A stretch of DNA of 56,167 bases, taken from contig DJKT01000041.1 of the NCBI GenBank assembly GCA_002436205.1, positions 1-56,167 of the forward strand, read 5' to 3'. How positions within the stretch are numbered: position 1 is the first letter of the stretch; the number at the start of each line of letters is the position of its first letter. The DNA comes from Candidatus Peribacter sp. UBA6535 (GTDB taxonomy: Bacteria > Patescibacteriota > Gracilibacteria > Peribacterales > Peribacteraceae). Made by a program: the position numbers and the translations under genes. This document shows positions 32,174-40,023 of this stretch, in pieces. The notes under the pieces were generated by a model. That model saw only the letters and a list, made by a program, of their open reading frames with translations, did not search any database and was not told where the DNA came from.

Positions 32174-34953
32174 TATGGAATAAGGAGGAAGACAATACCA
32201 CCACTCGGATCATAGATCACAACATCAAGACCTGCCTCTGGACTATTGAGAAAATCTGTCAGCACCTTCACTTTTTGATGCAAAGAACCATTGAGATCCT
32301 TTTCGATAGTGGCTGTATTCGTATCAAAGACAATGCTATTGAATCCCAGTGCCTTTATTCTCTGAAGTGTAATTGCAGGATCACGCTCTTGGTGTAAACA
32401 GTTAAATGTATCAAGTTGATGATCAGTGACACCTATCACCTCCAAATTCTTTGGAACAAAGTACGGTATAAACGTACCAATGCGATACAGCAGTGGTCGA
32501 TCTGGCATGAGTTTTCTGCGCTGCAAAACAGTATCCGTAATGTCATCGTAGTGTGGAATGGTTCTTTCTCGAATAGTTTCTGCAGAGATCTTTCCGATAG
32601 GATATTCAAAGAGATTCTTCTGAGTATCAAACTGCCAGAAGCGCATTCCAAGACACGTAAGCAGAGACAATACAATAAAGATGCCTGCCACTGTACGTGT
32701 AAGCCTGTCTGGTGCTTTGGCTACCAGTGCCTCCAAGCAAATCACAAGACCTAAGAATGTGGCAATGCCATACCACGGCACACCATTGGCAAAGAAGACC
32801 CACTGAACAAGCAAGAAAAGTGTCGTCACCCACATCCACCGTAGCCACCTACCTCCTGTCTTCCAGAAAAATGGCAAAAGAAGAAGAAGTGGGAACAGTA
32901 GAAGTGCGGACTGCGTTGTGACGTAATATCCCGCATGATCTAAGTTCATTACAGATCTCCACGGCAGCATGAGGTAGTGACTCCAGCCTTTGTGCGTTCC
33001 CCAATAGCGATCAAGCTCTTCTTTTCCTGCTGTAGAAATACAATTCTTGTGATTTGGATCTGTTGCAAGTTCCAGAGGAAGGGAATACGGAGTATTCGAG
33101 TTTGTCCCTGATTGATCAATAACAGGAGTCAGTATATTTGGTGCCTTAAGTGCAAATCTTGGTACGACATTGCCATGCTGAATATTGTTGTGCTCCATCC
33201 ACGGAAAGACCACAATAGCGAACCCCGCTACAAAGAGTAATGCAGTCACAATGGCGCTCTTCATAGTGTTCGGCTTTAGTTTTGCAGCGATGCCAAATAA
33301 CACACATCCAATAGCTCCAAAGAGAATGATCAAGACGAGAGGAGTGATGAAACCAGGGTCTATGTTCACCTTTTCTGATATGCGCGCGACACTAATTAAA
33401 TCTTGTTTTACAAAGACAACAAGTGCAAAGAACACGGCTGCAGGATACGCTATCCAGTGCATTGTCGCACCAAGAATTACTGTACCCAAAGCCATAAATA
33501 CCATAATGGAAGTAATCTTCATGGAGAACGCGAGGCCTACAAATAGTCCTGCAATAAAAATCCACTTGCGCTGTAACGATCGATTCTCAGTAATGTGCAA
33601 AAGTCCTTCGAGTACGCAGAAGATTGCCAGTGCAGATATGGCAAACACTGCATTGTCGATCTTCATATCGGCAAATGAAAAGTGTCCAACCAGAGGCAAT
33701 GAGTAATACAGCGTTGCAGCTAATATTCCTCTACCGGGACCCATAAACACACGCCCAAAGAGATAGATAGCAAAGATAGCCAACACTCCTTGGAACCAGT
33801 TAATAATCAAAGAGGCCGTTGCGCCAAAGGTGCTTTCATATCCAAAGAGCAAAAATCCAAGAGACGTTAAGTACTCCCACTGAAAACTCTGCATAGAATG
33901 AACGAACCTTCCGTAACTTACGAGAAGCCGCGGTCGATTTAGATAACTTCCCAAGTCATCCCATCCAATAGGAAATGGGCGAACAACATTAATGTAATTG
34001 AAAGCTAAATAGCTTAAGAGGAACCAAATCAAAAGTACCAAAAGGCTATGCCATCGCACGGTAAACGACCACTTGGTATAGAGAAACTTCTCTATCCAAT
34101 GCTGTGCATCTTTAAATCCAATTGCCGGAATAGCGAGTATCAAGAACCATCCAAATAATGCAGTGTACATATGTGCCACAGCACCAATCCACAGAAGTAC
34201 TATCCATACTCCAGCGCCAAACCCTAGAGACAGTACAAACTCTGTAAACGTAAACTGCAACTGGAAGCGCAAAAGCTTGCGTAGTACAAATCGCCCTGCA
34301 ACAAGAAACTCAAACGCAAGAAGTAACAGGAAGAGCATCGGTGGTAATACCCTAGTAAAGAACGATTTCTGGATACACACCGTGCTAATTTTGCTCGCTT
34401 CTGCGACTCCACCAAATACTCCAATACGTTTTAGGCATCCACGTTCTTTAAGCTCGGAATAATTTTTCTGTAATGCAATCAACGCCTCTTTCCCCGCACC
34501 CTTATAAACTTCTGCCTTAGGCTCGACAATGGTATTCATAGTCACTGGCCCATTTTGCATGACGCTCACACATGTAAAGATGAGCCACACCATTCCTACA
34601 AAGAGAATGCACATCTTCCATGGAGTCATAGTCCATCGTAGATTTAGATCTTTTTTACGTACATATCCCCATGCAACTGCAAGTGCATACACTGCAGCAC
34701 AAATACCGGTATACCAGATAAAGTGTGGTAAACGTGTAAGAGTATGCGAGAGAAAGGGAAAGAACGAATTAAACCCTCTGCAGATATACGCATTTGGATC
34801 ACAAAGTGCCCCTAGCGACTCCTGTGCTTCTTGGGAAAGCAATACTGCTCCATGTACAGGAACACCTAAATAGAGGAAGAACGTCCAAGCACCCCAGAGG
34901 AGTAACCCTAGAAATAAGCCAATGGAAAGCATTTGTTCAGTACGTCTGCGCAT
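32173..34953 (-). CDS. large GT-C-type membrane glycosyltransferase
   Basis: A very large membrane protein, 926 residues from ATG 34953 (a TTG at 34971 would add six). About 16-18 helices are visible, with an extracytoplasmic loop RPFPIGWDDLGSYLNRPRLL near residue 330 whose two Asp resemble the GT-C catalytic site, and a soluble C-terminal domain of about 170 residues. It probably transfers a sugar from a lipid-phosphate donor to a glycan or protein outside the membrane. The ATG is preferred because TAGGCT lies 7 nt upstream. It heads the operon GT-C, GT2, DUF2304, GT4, GT4. Confidence 0.72.
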   Translation of the reverse strand: MRRRTEQMLSIGLFLGLLLWGAWTFFLYLGVPVHGAVLLSQEAQESLGALCDPNAYICRGFNSFFPFLSHTLTRLPHFIWYTGICAAVYALAVAWGYVRKKDLNLRWTMTPWKMCILFVGMVWLIFTCVSVMQNGPVTMNTIVEPKAEVYKGAGKEALIALQKNYSELKERGCLKRIGVFGGVAEASKISTVCIQKSFFTRVLPPMLFLLLLAFEFLVAGRFVLRKLLRFQLQFTFTEFVLSLGFGAGVWIVLLWIGAVAHMYTALFGWFLILAIPAIGFKDAQHWIEKFLYTKWSFTVRWHSLLVLLIWFLLSYLAFNYINVVRPFPIGWDDLGSYLNRPRLLVSYGRFVHSMQSFQWEYLTSLGFLLFGYESTFGATASLIINWFQGVLAIFAIYLFGRVFMGPGRGILAATLYYSLPLVGHFSFADMKIDNAVFAISALAIFCVLEGLLHITENRSLQRKWIFIAGLFVGLAFSMKITSIMVFMALGTVILGATMHWIAYPAAVFFALVVFVKQDLISVARISEKVNIDPGFITPLVLIILFGAIGCVLFGIAAKLKPNTMKSAIVTALLFVAGFAIVVFPWMEHNNIQHGNVVPRFALKAPNILTPVIDQSGTNSNTPYSLPLELATDPNHKNCISTAGKEELDRYWGTHKGWSHYLMLPWRSVMNLDHAGYYVTTQSALLLFPLLLLLPFFWKTGGRWLRWMWVTTLFLLVQWVFFANGVPWYGIATFLGLVICLEALVAKAPDRLTRTVAGIFIVLSLLTCLGMRFWQFDTQKNLFEYPIGKISAETIRERTIPHYDDITDTVLQRRKLMPDRPLLYRIGTFIPYFVPKNLEVIGVTDHQLDTFNCLHQERDPAITLQRIKALGFNSIVFDTNTATIEKDLNGSLHQKVKVLTDFLNSPEAGLDVVIYDPSGGIVFLLIP

Positions 34954-35028
34954 CAGAAGTAGCCTATACAAGAATCTAAGCCTAAGCGAGGGAAATATAG
35001 GGTAGATCTGCTACTCTTTCATCTCAGA

Positions 35029-36213
35029 ATGCGCAGTACTGATGAAATACGAAGGCAATTCCCTATCTTTCGCTCAGAAGAGATCATTTATCTTGATTCT
35101 GCAGCTACTGCTCAAAAGCCTCAAATAGTACTGGATGCCATTGATCGATTTTATAAGGAGGAGAATGCCAACGTGCATCGAGGTATGCATATACTGGCCG
35201 AAAAAGCGACGGAAAGCTTTGAGGGGGCACGAGAAACTGTTGCCAATTTTCTTGGAGCAGATCTTCATGAAACTGTCTTCACACATGGATGTACAGAATC
35301 CATCAACCTCGTTGCAATGAGTTGGGGACGCTCCAATCTTAAAAAAGGCGACACTGTTGCCCTCTCTATTCTGGAGCATCACAGCAACATTGTTCCTTGG
35401 TTACAACTCAAAGAAGAAATTGGTATCAATGTGCAGTGGATAGATATAGATGATGATGGATCCCTGATGATTGATAATTTTGATGGTGTACAACTCGTCG
35501 CCATCACAGGGTGCAGTAATGTCCTTGGAGTAAAACCTGATCTCAAATTGATTATTGATACGGCACATGCAGCAGGTGCAAAAGTGGTTGTAGATGCTGC
35601 ACAACTTGTCGTGCATGAAAAGATTGATGTTAAAGAATTGGATTGCGATTTCCTTACGTTCTCCGGACACAAGCTCTACGGACCAACAGGCATCGGCGTG
35701 CTGTACGGAAAGCGAGAACTTCTCGAAAGTATGCCACCATTTCTTGGAGGTGGCATGATGATTGGAGAAGTGAAGAAAGACAGTTTCACCAGTGCAGAAA
35801 TTCCGAATAAGTTTGAAGCAGGCACTCCACCTATCGCGCAAGCTGTAGGACTAAAGGCAGCACTTGATTGGTTATCACAATTTGAGTGGAAATATATTCA
35901 AACACATGAAGATGATTTGATACGTGCCGCAATCGAAACGCTGAATACTATTGAAGGTCTGCATATTCTTGGTAAACCACAAGTCGGATGTGTCAGCTTT
36001 ACGATTGAAGGTATCCACCCACACGATCTGACAGAGATCATCGGAAGAAAAGGAGTGTGTATGCGCGCGGGACATCACTGTGCACAGCCGCTTCATGAGA
36101 GACTTGGCATAAATGCAAGTACCAGACTTTCTGTGGGAATCTATAACACGAAGGAGGATATTGCTCGTGCAAAAGAAGAAATTGAAAAAGCCATTTCAAT
36201 CCTGAAATCCTAG
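35029..36213 (+). CDS. sufS: cysteine desulfurase SufS
   Basis: PLP-dependent group II cysteine desulfurase, 394 residues, which takes sulfur from cysteine for Fe-S clusters. The PLP lysine is K215 in FSGHKLYGPTGIGVLYGKRE; the persulfide Cys is C351 in MRAGHHCAQPLHERLG. The scaffold gene sufU follows after 20 nt of TAG and CCCTTG repeats, so the pair forms a minimal SufSU system. TACTCT lies 11 nt before the start. A DUF1858/A-type protein elsewhere in the window may belong to the same pathway. Confidence 0.95.
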   Translation: MRSTDEIRRQFPIFRSEEIIYLDSAATAQKPQIVLDAIDRFYKEENANVHRGMHILAEKATESFEGARETVANFLGADLHETVFTHGCTESINLVAMSWGRSNLKKGDTVALSILEHHSNIVPWLQLKEEIGINVQWIDIDDDGSLMIDNFDGVQLVAITGCSNVLGVKPDLKLIIDTAHAAGAKVVVDAAQLVVHEKIDVKELDCDFLTFSGHKLYGPTGIGVLYGKRELLESMPPFLGGGMMIGEVKKDSFTSAEIPNKFEAGTPPIAQAVGLKAALDWLSQFEWKYIQTHEDDLIRAAIETLNTIEGLHILGKPQVGCVSFTIEGIHPHDLTEIIGRKGVCMRAGHHCAQPLHERLGINASTRLSVGIYNTKEDIARAKEEIEKAISILKS

Positions 36214-36233
36214 CCCTTGCCCTTGCCCTATTC

Positions 36234-36644
36234 ATGGATCTTTATGCAGAAAACATCCTCGACCACTATCGTGATCCTCGCCACAAGGGTGAAGGAGGCA
36301 GAGCCAGTGTTTCAAAAGAAGAAGATAACCCTAGCTGTGGCGATCGTCTTACTGTCCATTTGTGGATTGAAAATAATGTGATCGAAAAAATCGAATGGGA
36401 GGGAGTAGGATGCGCCATCTCTCAAGCGGGCATGTCCATCTTCTCGGAAGAACTTGAAGGGAAAACCACAGAAGAGATTTTAAAACTGAACAAAGATGAT
36501 ATCTATGAGCTCCTCGGTGTACCCATTGGCCCTCGTAGATTTAAATGCGCCCTCCTCTGCCTGCATACTGTGAAGAATGCGATTCGAAAATACGAAGGAA
36601 AAGATTCGCAGTCTTGGCTGGAAACAGTTGGGCTAGGAGAATAG
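36234..36644 (+). CDS. sufU: SufU zinc/Fe-S scaffold protein
   Basis: An IscU-like protein of the SufU class, 136 residues, which accepts sulfur from SufS. Metal ligands are all present: C35 and D37 in NPSCGDRLTVHL, C60 in GVGCAISQAGMS and C105 in RRFKCALLCLHT. MDLYAENILDHYRDPRHKGE is the usual N-terminus. Its stop codon abuts the CCA end of the convergent tRNA-Thr with no spacer. The leader repeats CCCTTG and has no Shine-Dalgarno site. Confidence 0.94.
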   Translation: MDLYAENILDHYRDPRHKGEGGRASVSKEEDNPSCGDRLTVHLWIENNVIEKIEWEGVGCAISQAGMSIFSEELEGKTTEEILKLNKDDIYELLGVPIGPRRFKCALLCLHTVKNAIRKYEGKDSQSWLETVGLGE

Positions 36645-36719
36645 TGGAGCCGCCTTCGGGATTTGAACCCGAGACCTTTCGCTTACCATGCGAATGCTCT
36701 ACCCCTGAGCTAAGGCGGC
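36645..36719 (-). tRNA. tRNA-Thr (anticodon GGU)
   Basis: Minus-strand cloverleaf: acceptor GCCGCCT/AGGCGGC, anticodon stem TTCGC/GCGAA with loop ATGGTAA (anticodon GGT), T arm TCGGG-TTCAAAT-CCCGA, U73 and an encoded CCA. The last codons of the upstream same-strand protein gene lie within its 5' end, and its 3' 22 nt are duplicated in inverted orientation at 37337-37358. Confidence 0.96.
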
Positions 36720-37295
36720 TAGTTGTCCTATGAGGTGATTTCTCAAGTTTCGATTATTGTAATAGATCGTGAGTACGCCATATTTATTTTTCTTACGATA
36801 TGTCCCAATTGATCCTGATTGAGTAACGGTAGTCTTATAAAACTGACGCCTGCTGATCTTAATTTTTTTCTCCCAGAAGTCCAGTGCTTCATTGGGATTA
36901 ACATCGCTGAATATCTGTAAACCAAACCGAAAATCCTGTAGATCTACCCTGTAAAAACGTAGTAAGAACTGCAAAAATTGCCTAACAAGCTCAGGATCAG
37001 TATTGCCAAGACGAACTGATGTTTTATTAGATTTGGTACCTTCGCCCCAATACAAACCAATACCCAAACCATACAATTGATAATCTGCAGTGGACTTTGG
37101 AGGAATAAAAACAAATGGATCTCCATCCGGATTATGCCACTGATACAAAGCATCACCAATCGATCTCCTTGAAATAGAATGCTTTTGCATCCAATATTGT
37201 ACTTTGTGTACAGAACAACCAAGTTTTTCTGCAATTTCTTGCATGGATTTTCCATCCTCCACATACAACGTAGTTAAAATGTCTTTCTCAATCAT
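36699..37295 (-). CDS. HTH plus LAGLIDADG-like protein abutting tRNA-Thr
   Basis: A 198-residue protein. Residues 1-45 form a helix-turn-helix (KSMQEIAEKLGCSVHKVQYW). The rest resembles a LAGLIDADG homing-endonuclease fold: YGLGIGLYWGEGTKSNK near residue 78 stands where the LAGLIDADG helix and its acidic residue lie, with a duplicated-looking beta-rich part after it. The family call is tentative. The stop TAG lies in the D arm of tRNA-Thr, so its last residues (AALAQG) are tRNA sequence. TATATT lies 6 nt before the start. An inverted tRNA 3' fragment bounds the other side. Confidence 0.6.
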   Translation of the reverse strand: MIEKDILTTLYVEDGKSMQEIAEKLGCSVHKVQYWMQKHSISRRSIGDALYQWHNPDGDPFVFIPPKSTADYQLYGLGIGLYWGEGTKSNKTSVRLGNTDPELVRQFLQFLLRFYRVDLQDFRFGLQIFSDVNPNEALDFWEKKIKISRRQFYKTTVTQSGSIGTYRKKNKYGVLTIYYNNRNLRNHLIGQLAALAQG

Positions 37296-37336
37296 AAAAG
37301 TAATATATCATAAAGGATGTAATATACCAATACACA

Positions 37337-37358
37337 TCAAATCCCGAAGGCGGCTCCA
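37337..37358 (+). repeat. inverted 22-bp copy of the tRNA-Thr 3' end
   Basis: TCAAATCCCGAAGGCGGCTC plus CA matches the 3' end of tRNA-Thr (T loop to CCA; genomic 36645-36666) exactly, but on the opposite strand. The two copies therefore form an inverted repeat around the HTH/LAGLIDADG-like gene. The match stops sharply at 37336. Confidence 0.85.
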
Positions 37359-37359
37359 T

Positions 37360-38118
37360 TTATAATACATCTCCTTTAGGTACCGAATGCTCCCATGTGA
37401 ACAAAAAAAGATTTTGTAATGTCCTATACATTGCCTTCGAATCTATTACTACACCAAATAGTTCATTTTGCTCAAAGGACAAAAAACCTACTTTTGTATT
37501 ATCAAATAACGTTAATTCCAAGGGATAGTTTTTAAACGGCAACTCAGCAATACGGTGTTCTGCATAATGAAGAGAATCCTCTTCCGCCTGTACCTCCAGA
37601 TTCCTTTCATTTGCTGGAACAATAATTTTTAGAAAGTTCTTCGCCCTGCGTCGTTGGGTAACCGTACTGCGTATAAGCTCAAAAATCTCTGAAGGCATTT
37701 GCGAATAGTCTGTAAAAATCATTCCGGGTTCTACATTTTTAACTGTGTTCACTTGCAAAATTACTTCTTTTATACCGTCAATACCTTCATAAAAACGCAA
37801 TCGTGGTTTTAGTGGTGAAGAATATGCCATATCAAGCAATGTAGGTAAGGCATTCTCTGCTACCGACAAAGAATGACGAAATCGTTCTATAAGCCCCTGT
37901 GGAGGAAGGGCAGATACTCGCTTAATTCCCTTTCTCATATTTACCGAAAGTATACTTCGCTTGGTCAGCTCATCAATAATGGTATAGACCGTTGAACGCT
38001 TCAATCTAGTCTTGTTTGCAATAGTTCCAATAGTCGCTTCACCACTTTCGAGGACTGCTAGATATATCTTGGACTCCCTTTCTGTAAAGCCATTGAGAGT
38101 AAGAACCTGTTCCAACAT
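37360..38118 (-). CDS. TrmB-family transcriptional regulator
   Basis: A 252-residue regulator with an N-terminal winged helix (LTLNGFTERESKIYLAVLES, then TIGTIANKTRLKRSTVYTII) and the C-terminal TrmB sensor part, KPRLRFYEGIDGIKEVILQV near residue 105. TrmB proteins usually respond to sugars or other small molecules. TAAAAT lies 6 nt before its ATG, so the mRNA is probably leaderless. The divergent neighbour is a queuosine-precursor transporter across a 165-bp gap, a likely target. Confidence 0.88.
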   Translation of the reverse strand: MLEQVLTLNGFTERESKIYLAVLESGEATIGTIANKTRLKRSTVYTIIDELTKRSILSVNMRKGIKRVSALPPQGLIERFRHSLSVAENALPTLLDMAYSSPLKPRLRFYEGIDGIKEVILQVNTVKNVEPGMIFTDYSQMPSEIFELIRSTVTQRRRAKNFLKIIVPANERNLEVQAEEDSLHYAEHRIAELPFKNYPLELTLFDNTKVGFLSFEQNELFGVVIDSKAMYRTLQNLFLFTWEHSVPKGDVL

Positions 38119-38215
38119 GTCTCTATTTTATCATATTGCCGGAAAAAACGACACCTTATTTTAATTCAAAACAGCACATTTAAGCTTTAAAACAGGGTTT
38201 ACTTTTTATGATATT

Positions 38216-38243
38216 TGAATAAATAAAGTATGTTTATACAATA
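38216..38243 (+). promoter_or_regulatory. candidate promoter of the transporter gene
   Basis: TTGAAT, 16 nt, TACAAT in the 165-bp divergent gap. The remaining leader is C/T-rich (CCCCTCTCCTCCTCTTATC) and ends at the ATG. No preQ1 riboswitch was recognised. Confidence 0.35.
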
Positions 38244-38283
38244 AAATAGTACTTAAACAATTTACCCCTCTCCTCCTCTTATC

Positions 38284-38961
38284 ATGGATATATCAAACGA
38301 ATTCATCTTCTTTATCACCATGTCTATAGACCTGCTACTAGTTTTGCTTGCAACCAGATGGGGCAAGGAGTGGCTAAAAGTTCTCATAGTCGCGAATTTG
38401 ATTGTAGTGCAATTTTCAGCAGTCAAGAACATCCAATTCTTTGGTTTTGTAGCGAACGCCAGTGCAGTTTTTTATGCTGCAATTTTCCTAGCAACCGATA
38501 TTCTTACCGAGCACTGGGGTAAAAAAGAAGGTCATTTAAGTGTATGGAAGGGCTTTTTAGCTGTTGTCTTTGTTATAGGTTTTGGAAATGCACTCGTGTA
38601 TCTATCTCCAATAGAAACCAATGAGATTACCAACGCTTTTAATGCACTATTTAAGTCAGCACCGAGAATTACAATCGCCAGCTTAACTGCATACGTCATT
38701 GCTCAAAACTTTGACGTTTGGTTGTATCACAAGATTTACCAGAAAACGAAGGGGAAATACTTATGGTTACGTAACAATGGATCTACAATTGTGTCTCAAT
38801 TTCTAGATTCAGTTATATTCTTTGGTCTAGCGTTCTATGGAGTTATTCCGAATATTTGGTCTCTAATAATTACTGGATATGTTGCAAAATTAGTCGTGGC
38901 AATCTTCGATACACCCTTCATCTATCTCTCCTATAAATTATTAGGAAAAAGCAAACAATAG
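38284..38961 (+). CDS. queuosine precursor transporter (YhhQ/VUT family)
   Basis: A 225-residue membrane protein with six helices. NIQFFGFVANASAVFYAAIF followed by LATDILTEHWGKKEG (residues 70-84), and the C-terminal STIVSQFLDSVIFFGLAFYG, are diagnostic of the DUF165/YhhQ vitamin-uptake-like family that imports preQ0 or preQ1. That fits a reduced organism salvaging the base for tRNA modification. It is divergent from the TrmB regulator. Confidence 0.88.
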   Translation: MDISNEFIFFITMSIDLLLVLLATRWGKEWLKVLIVANLIVVQFSAVKNIQFFGFVANASAVFYAAIFLATDILTEHWGKKEGHLSVWKGFLAVVFVIGFGNALVYLSPIETNEITNAFNALFKSAPRITIASLTAYVIAQNFDVWLYHKIYQKTKGKYLWLRNNGSTIVSQFLDSVIFFGLAFYGVIPNIWSLIITGYVAKLVVAIFDTPFIYLSYKLLGKSKQ

Positions 38962-39012
38962 ACGTAAGGATTGCCCATGTAAAAAAACCGGTGAAGCCAA
39001 AGCCTAATTGGA

Positions 39013-39048
39013 CCCCCTTGTTCATCCAGAACAAGATGGATAGGGGGG
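39013..39048. other. GC-rich hairpin upstream of rpsF
   Basis: CTTGTTC (39017-39023) and GAACAAG (39029-39035) form a 7-bp stem with loop ATCCA. Flanking runs of C (39013-39016) and G (39043-39048) can extend it across a bulge. No T-run follows, so a terminator role for the transporter gene is uncertain. Confidence 0.35.
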
Positions 39049-39093
39049 AAATTTAATAGACAGAGCCCGATTTAAGATATCAGTCAAAAATCC

Positions 39094-39122
39094 TTGACGT
39101 ATCCCTGTAAAGACCGTAAATT
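39094..39122 (+). promoter_or_regulatory. promoter of rpsF-rpsR-yebC
   Basis: TTGACG (39094-39099), 17 nt, TAAATT (39117-39122). Transcription would begin near 39129 and give a leader of about 50 nt that contains the S6:S18-like hairpin. Confidence 0.6.
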
Positions 39123-39133
39123 CTGCTCACTAT

Positions 39134-39178
39134 TTGATTCTCCTGCCGCATTTGACTGCAGGATTTACCCACGAATCA
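39134..39178 (+). promoter_or_regulatory. probable S6:S18 ribosomal leader
   Basis: TCCTG (39141-39145) pairs with CAGGA (39159-39163); between them a CCG bulge (39146-39148) and a CA/TG helix closing loop TTTGAC. An outer stem TGATTC/GAATCA lies just before the ATG. A bulged CCG beside a short hairpin is the signature of the known mRNA site where the S6:S18 complex represses its own operon. Confidence 0.55.
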
Positions 39179-39179
39179 C

Positions 39180-39752
39180 ATGCCAGTACTTGATGAAACC
39201 ACTACAGAAGAAGACGTACGCACCTATGAATTCTGCGTCCTCTACCCCAGTAACCTCTCTCAGAAGGAAGAAGGTGATCTTCTTAAAGAGATAGAAAAAA
39301 CCATTGAGGAACAGGGTGGAAAGCAAGTCAGCAAAGACGCTTGGGGAAAGCGCGGTCTTGCATACAAGATTAAGGGGCATGAAGAGGGAAACTTTGTCGT
39401 GTATTACTACGAACTGGATCCAACCAAGCTACAGGAAATTGATACAGCACTACGCATTACACCAAACCTTCTCCGCCACATTATCGTTAAGCCGCCAAAA
39501 GGATATGAAATTACCAAGTACTCTGAATCGTACGAAACTTGGCTGAAAGAACGTGAGGGTGAAGGTGAACGTAAGCAAAAAGAAAAGGAAGAGAGGTTGG
39601 CACAGAAGGTAGCAGAGAAAGCAAAACGTCAGGTAAAACGTGCTGCTGCTAAGAAAGAGGAAGAAGAGCCTGCCAAGAAATCTGAAACCGATACAAAGAA
39701 GATCTCCGCAGAACTCGACAAACTTATTTCTGATGACGATCTCGATATCTAA
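39180..39752 (+). CDS. rpsF: 30S ribosomal protein S6
   Basis: Ribosomal protein S6, 190 residues. The core domain (residues 15-110) has YEFCVLYPSNLSQKEEGDLL, WGKRGLAYKIKGHEEGNFVV and LRITPNLLRHIIVK. A charged C-terminal extension of about 75 residues (K, E and A rich, ending in an acidic segment) is longer than usual. rpsR follows after 24 nt, with no ssb gene between them. A likely S6:S18 autoregulatory leader lies upstream. Confidence 0.94.
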   Translation: MPVLDETTTEEDVRTYEFCVLYPSNLSQKEEGDLLKEIEKTIEEQGGKQVSKDAWGKRGLAYKIKGHEEGNFVVYYYELDPTKLQEIDTALRITPNLLRHIIVKPPKGYEITKYSESYETWLKEREGEGERKQKEKEERLAQKVAEKAKRQVKRAAAKKEEEEPAKKSETDTKKISAELDKLISDDDLDI

Positions 39753-39776
39753 CCCTACTTACTACTCACAAGAATC

Positions 39777-40010
39777 ATGTCACGCAAGCCACAACGCCGC
39801 CAAGACCCCCGCCACAAGAAATGTGAATTCTGCAGCAAGGAAATCGCATACATCGACTACAAAGACTACCCTGCTATGCGTCCATTTATTGATTACTTCG
39901 GTAACATTATGAACCGCTACTACTCAGGGATTTGTCTCAAGCATCAAAAGATGCTGAAAAATTCTGTGGAACGAGCAAGATTTATGGGTATGCTTTCATA
40001 CCGAAAGTAG
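39777..40010 (+). CDS. rpsR: 30S ribosomal protein S18
   Basis: Ribosomal protein S18, 77 residues. CEFCSKEIAYIDYKDYPAMR and ARFMGMLSYRK match the family, and the N-terminus is basic. CEFC resembles the zinc-binding knuckle seen in some S18 forms, with only one C-x2-C visible (a third Cys lies in YSGICLKH). It lies between rpsF and yebC in one operon. Confidence 0.95.
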   Translation: MSRKPQRRQDPRHKKCEFCSKEIAYIDYKDYPAMRPFIDYFGNIMNRYYSGICLKHQKMLKNSVERARFMGMLSYRK

Positions 40011-40023
40011 TTATCCTCCTGAT

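Noticed and set aside
36645..37358. Ordinary integrative element with att direct repeats at tRNA-Thr
   Set aside because: The tRNA fragment is inverted rather than direct and no integrase is encoded between the copies.
38119..38283. preQ1 riboswitch before the queuosine-precursor transporter
   Set aside because: No conserved preQ1-I or preQ1-II aptamer core could be found in the AT-rich gap.
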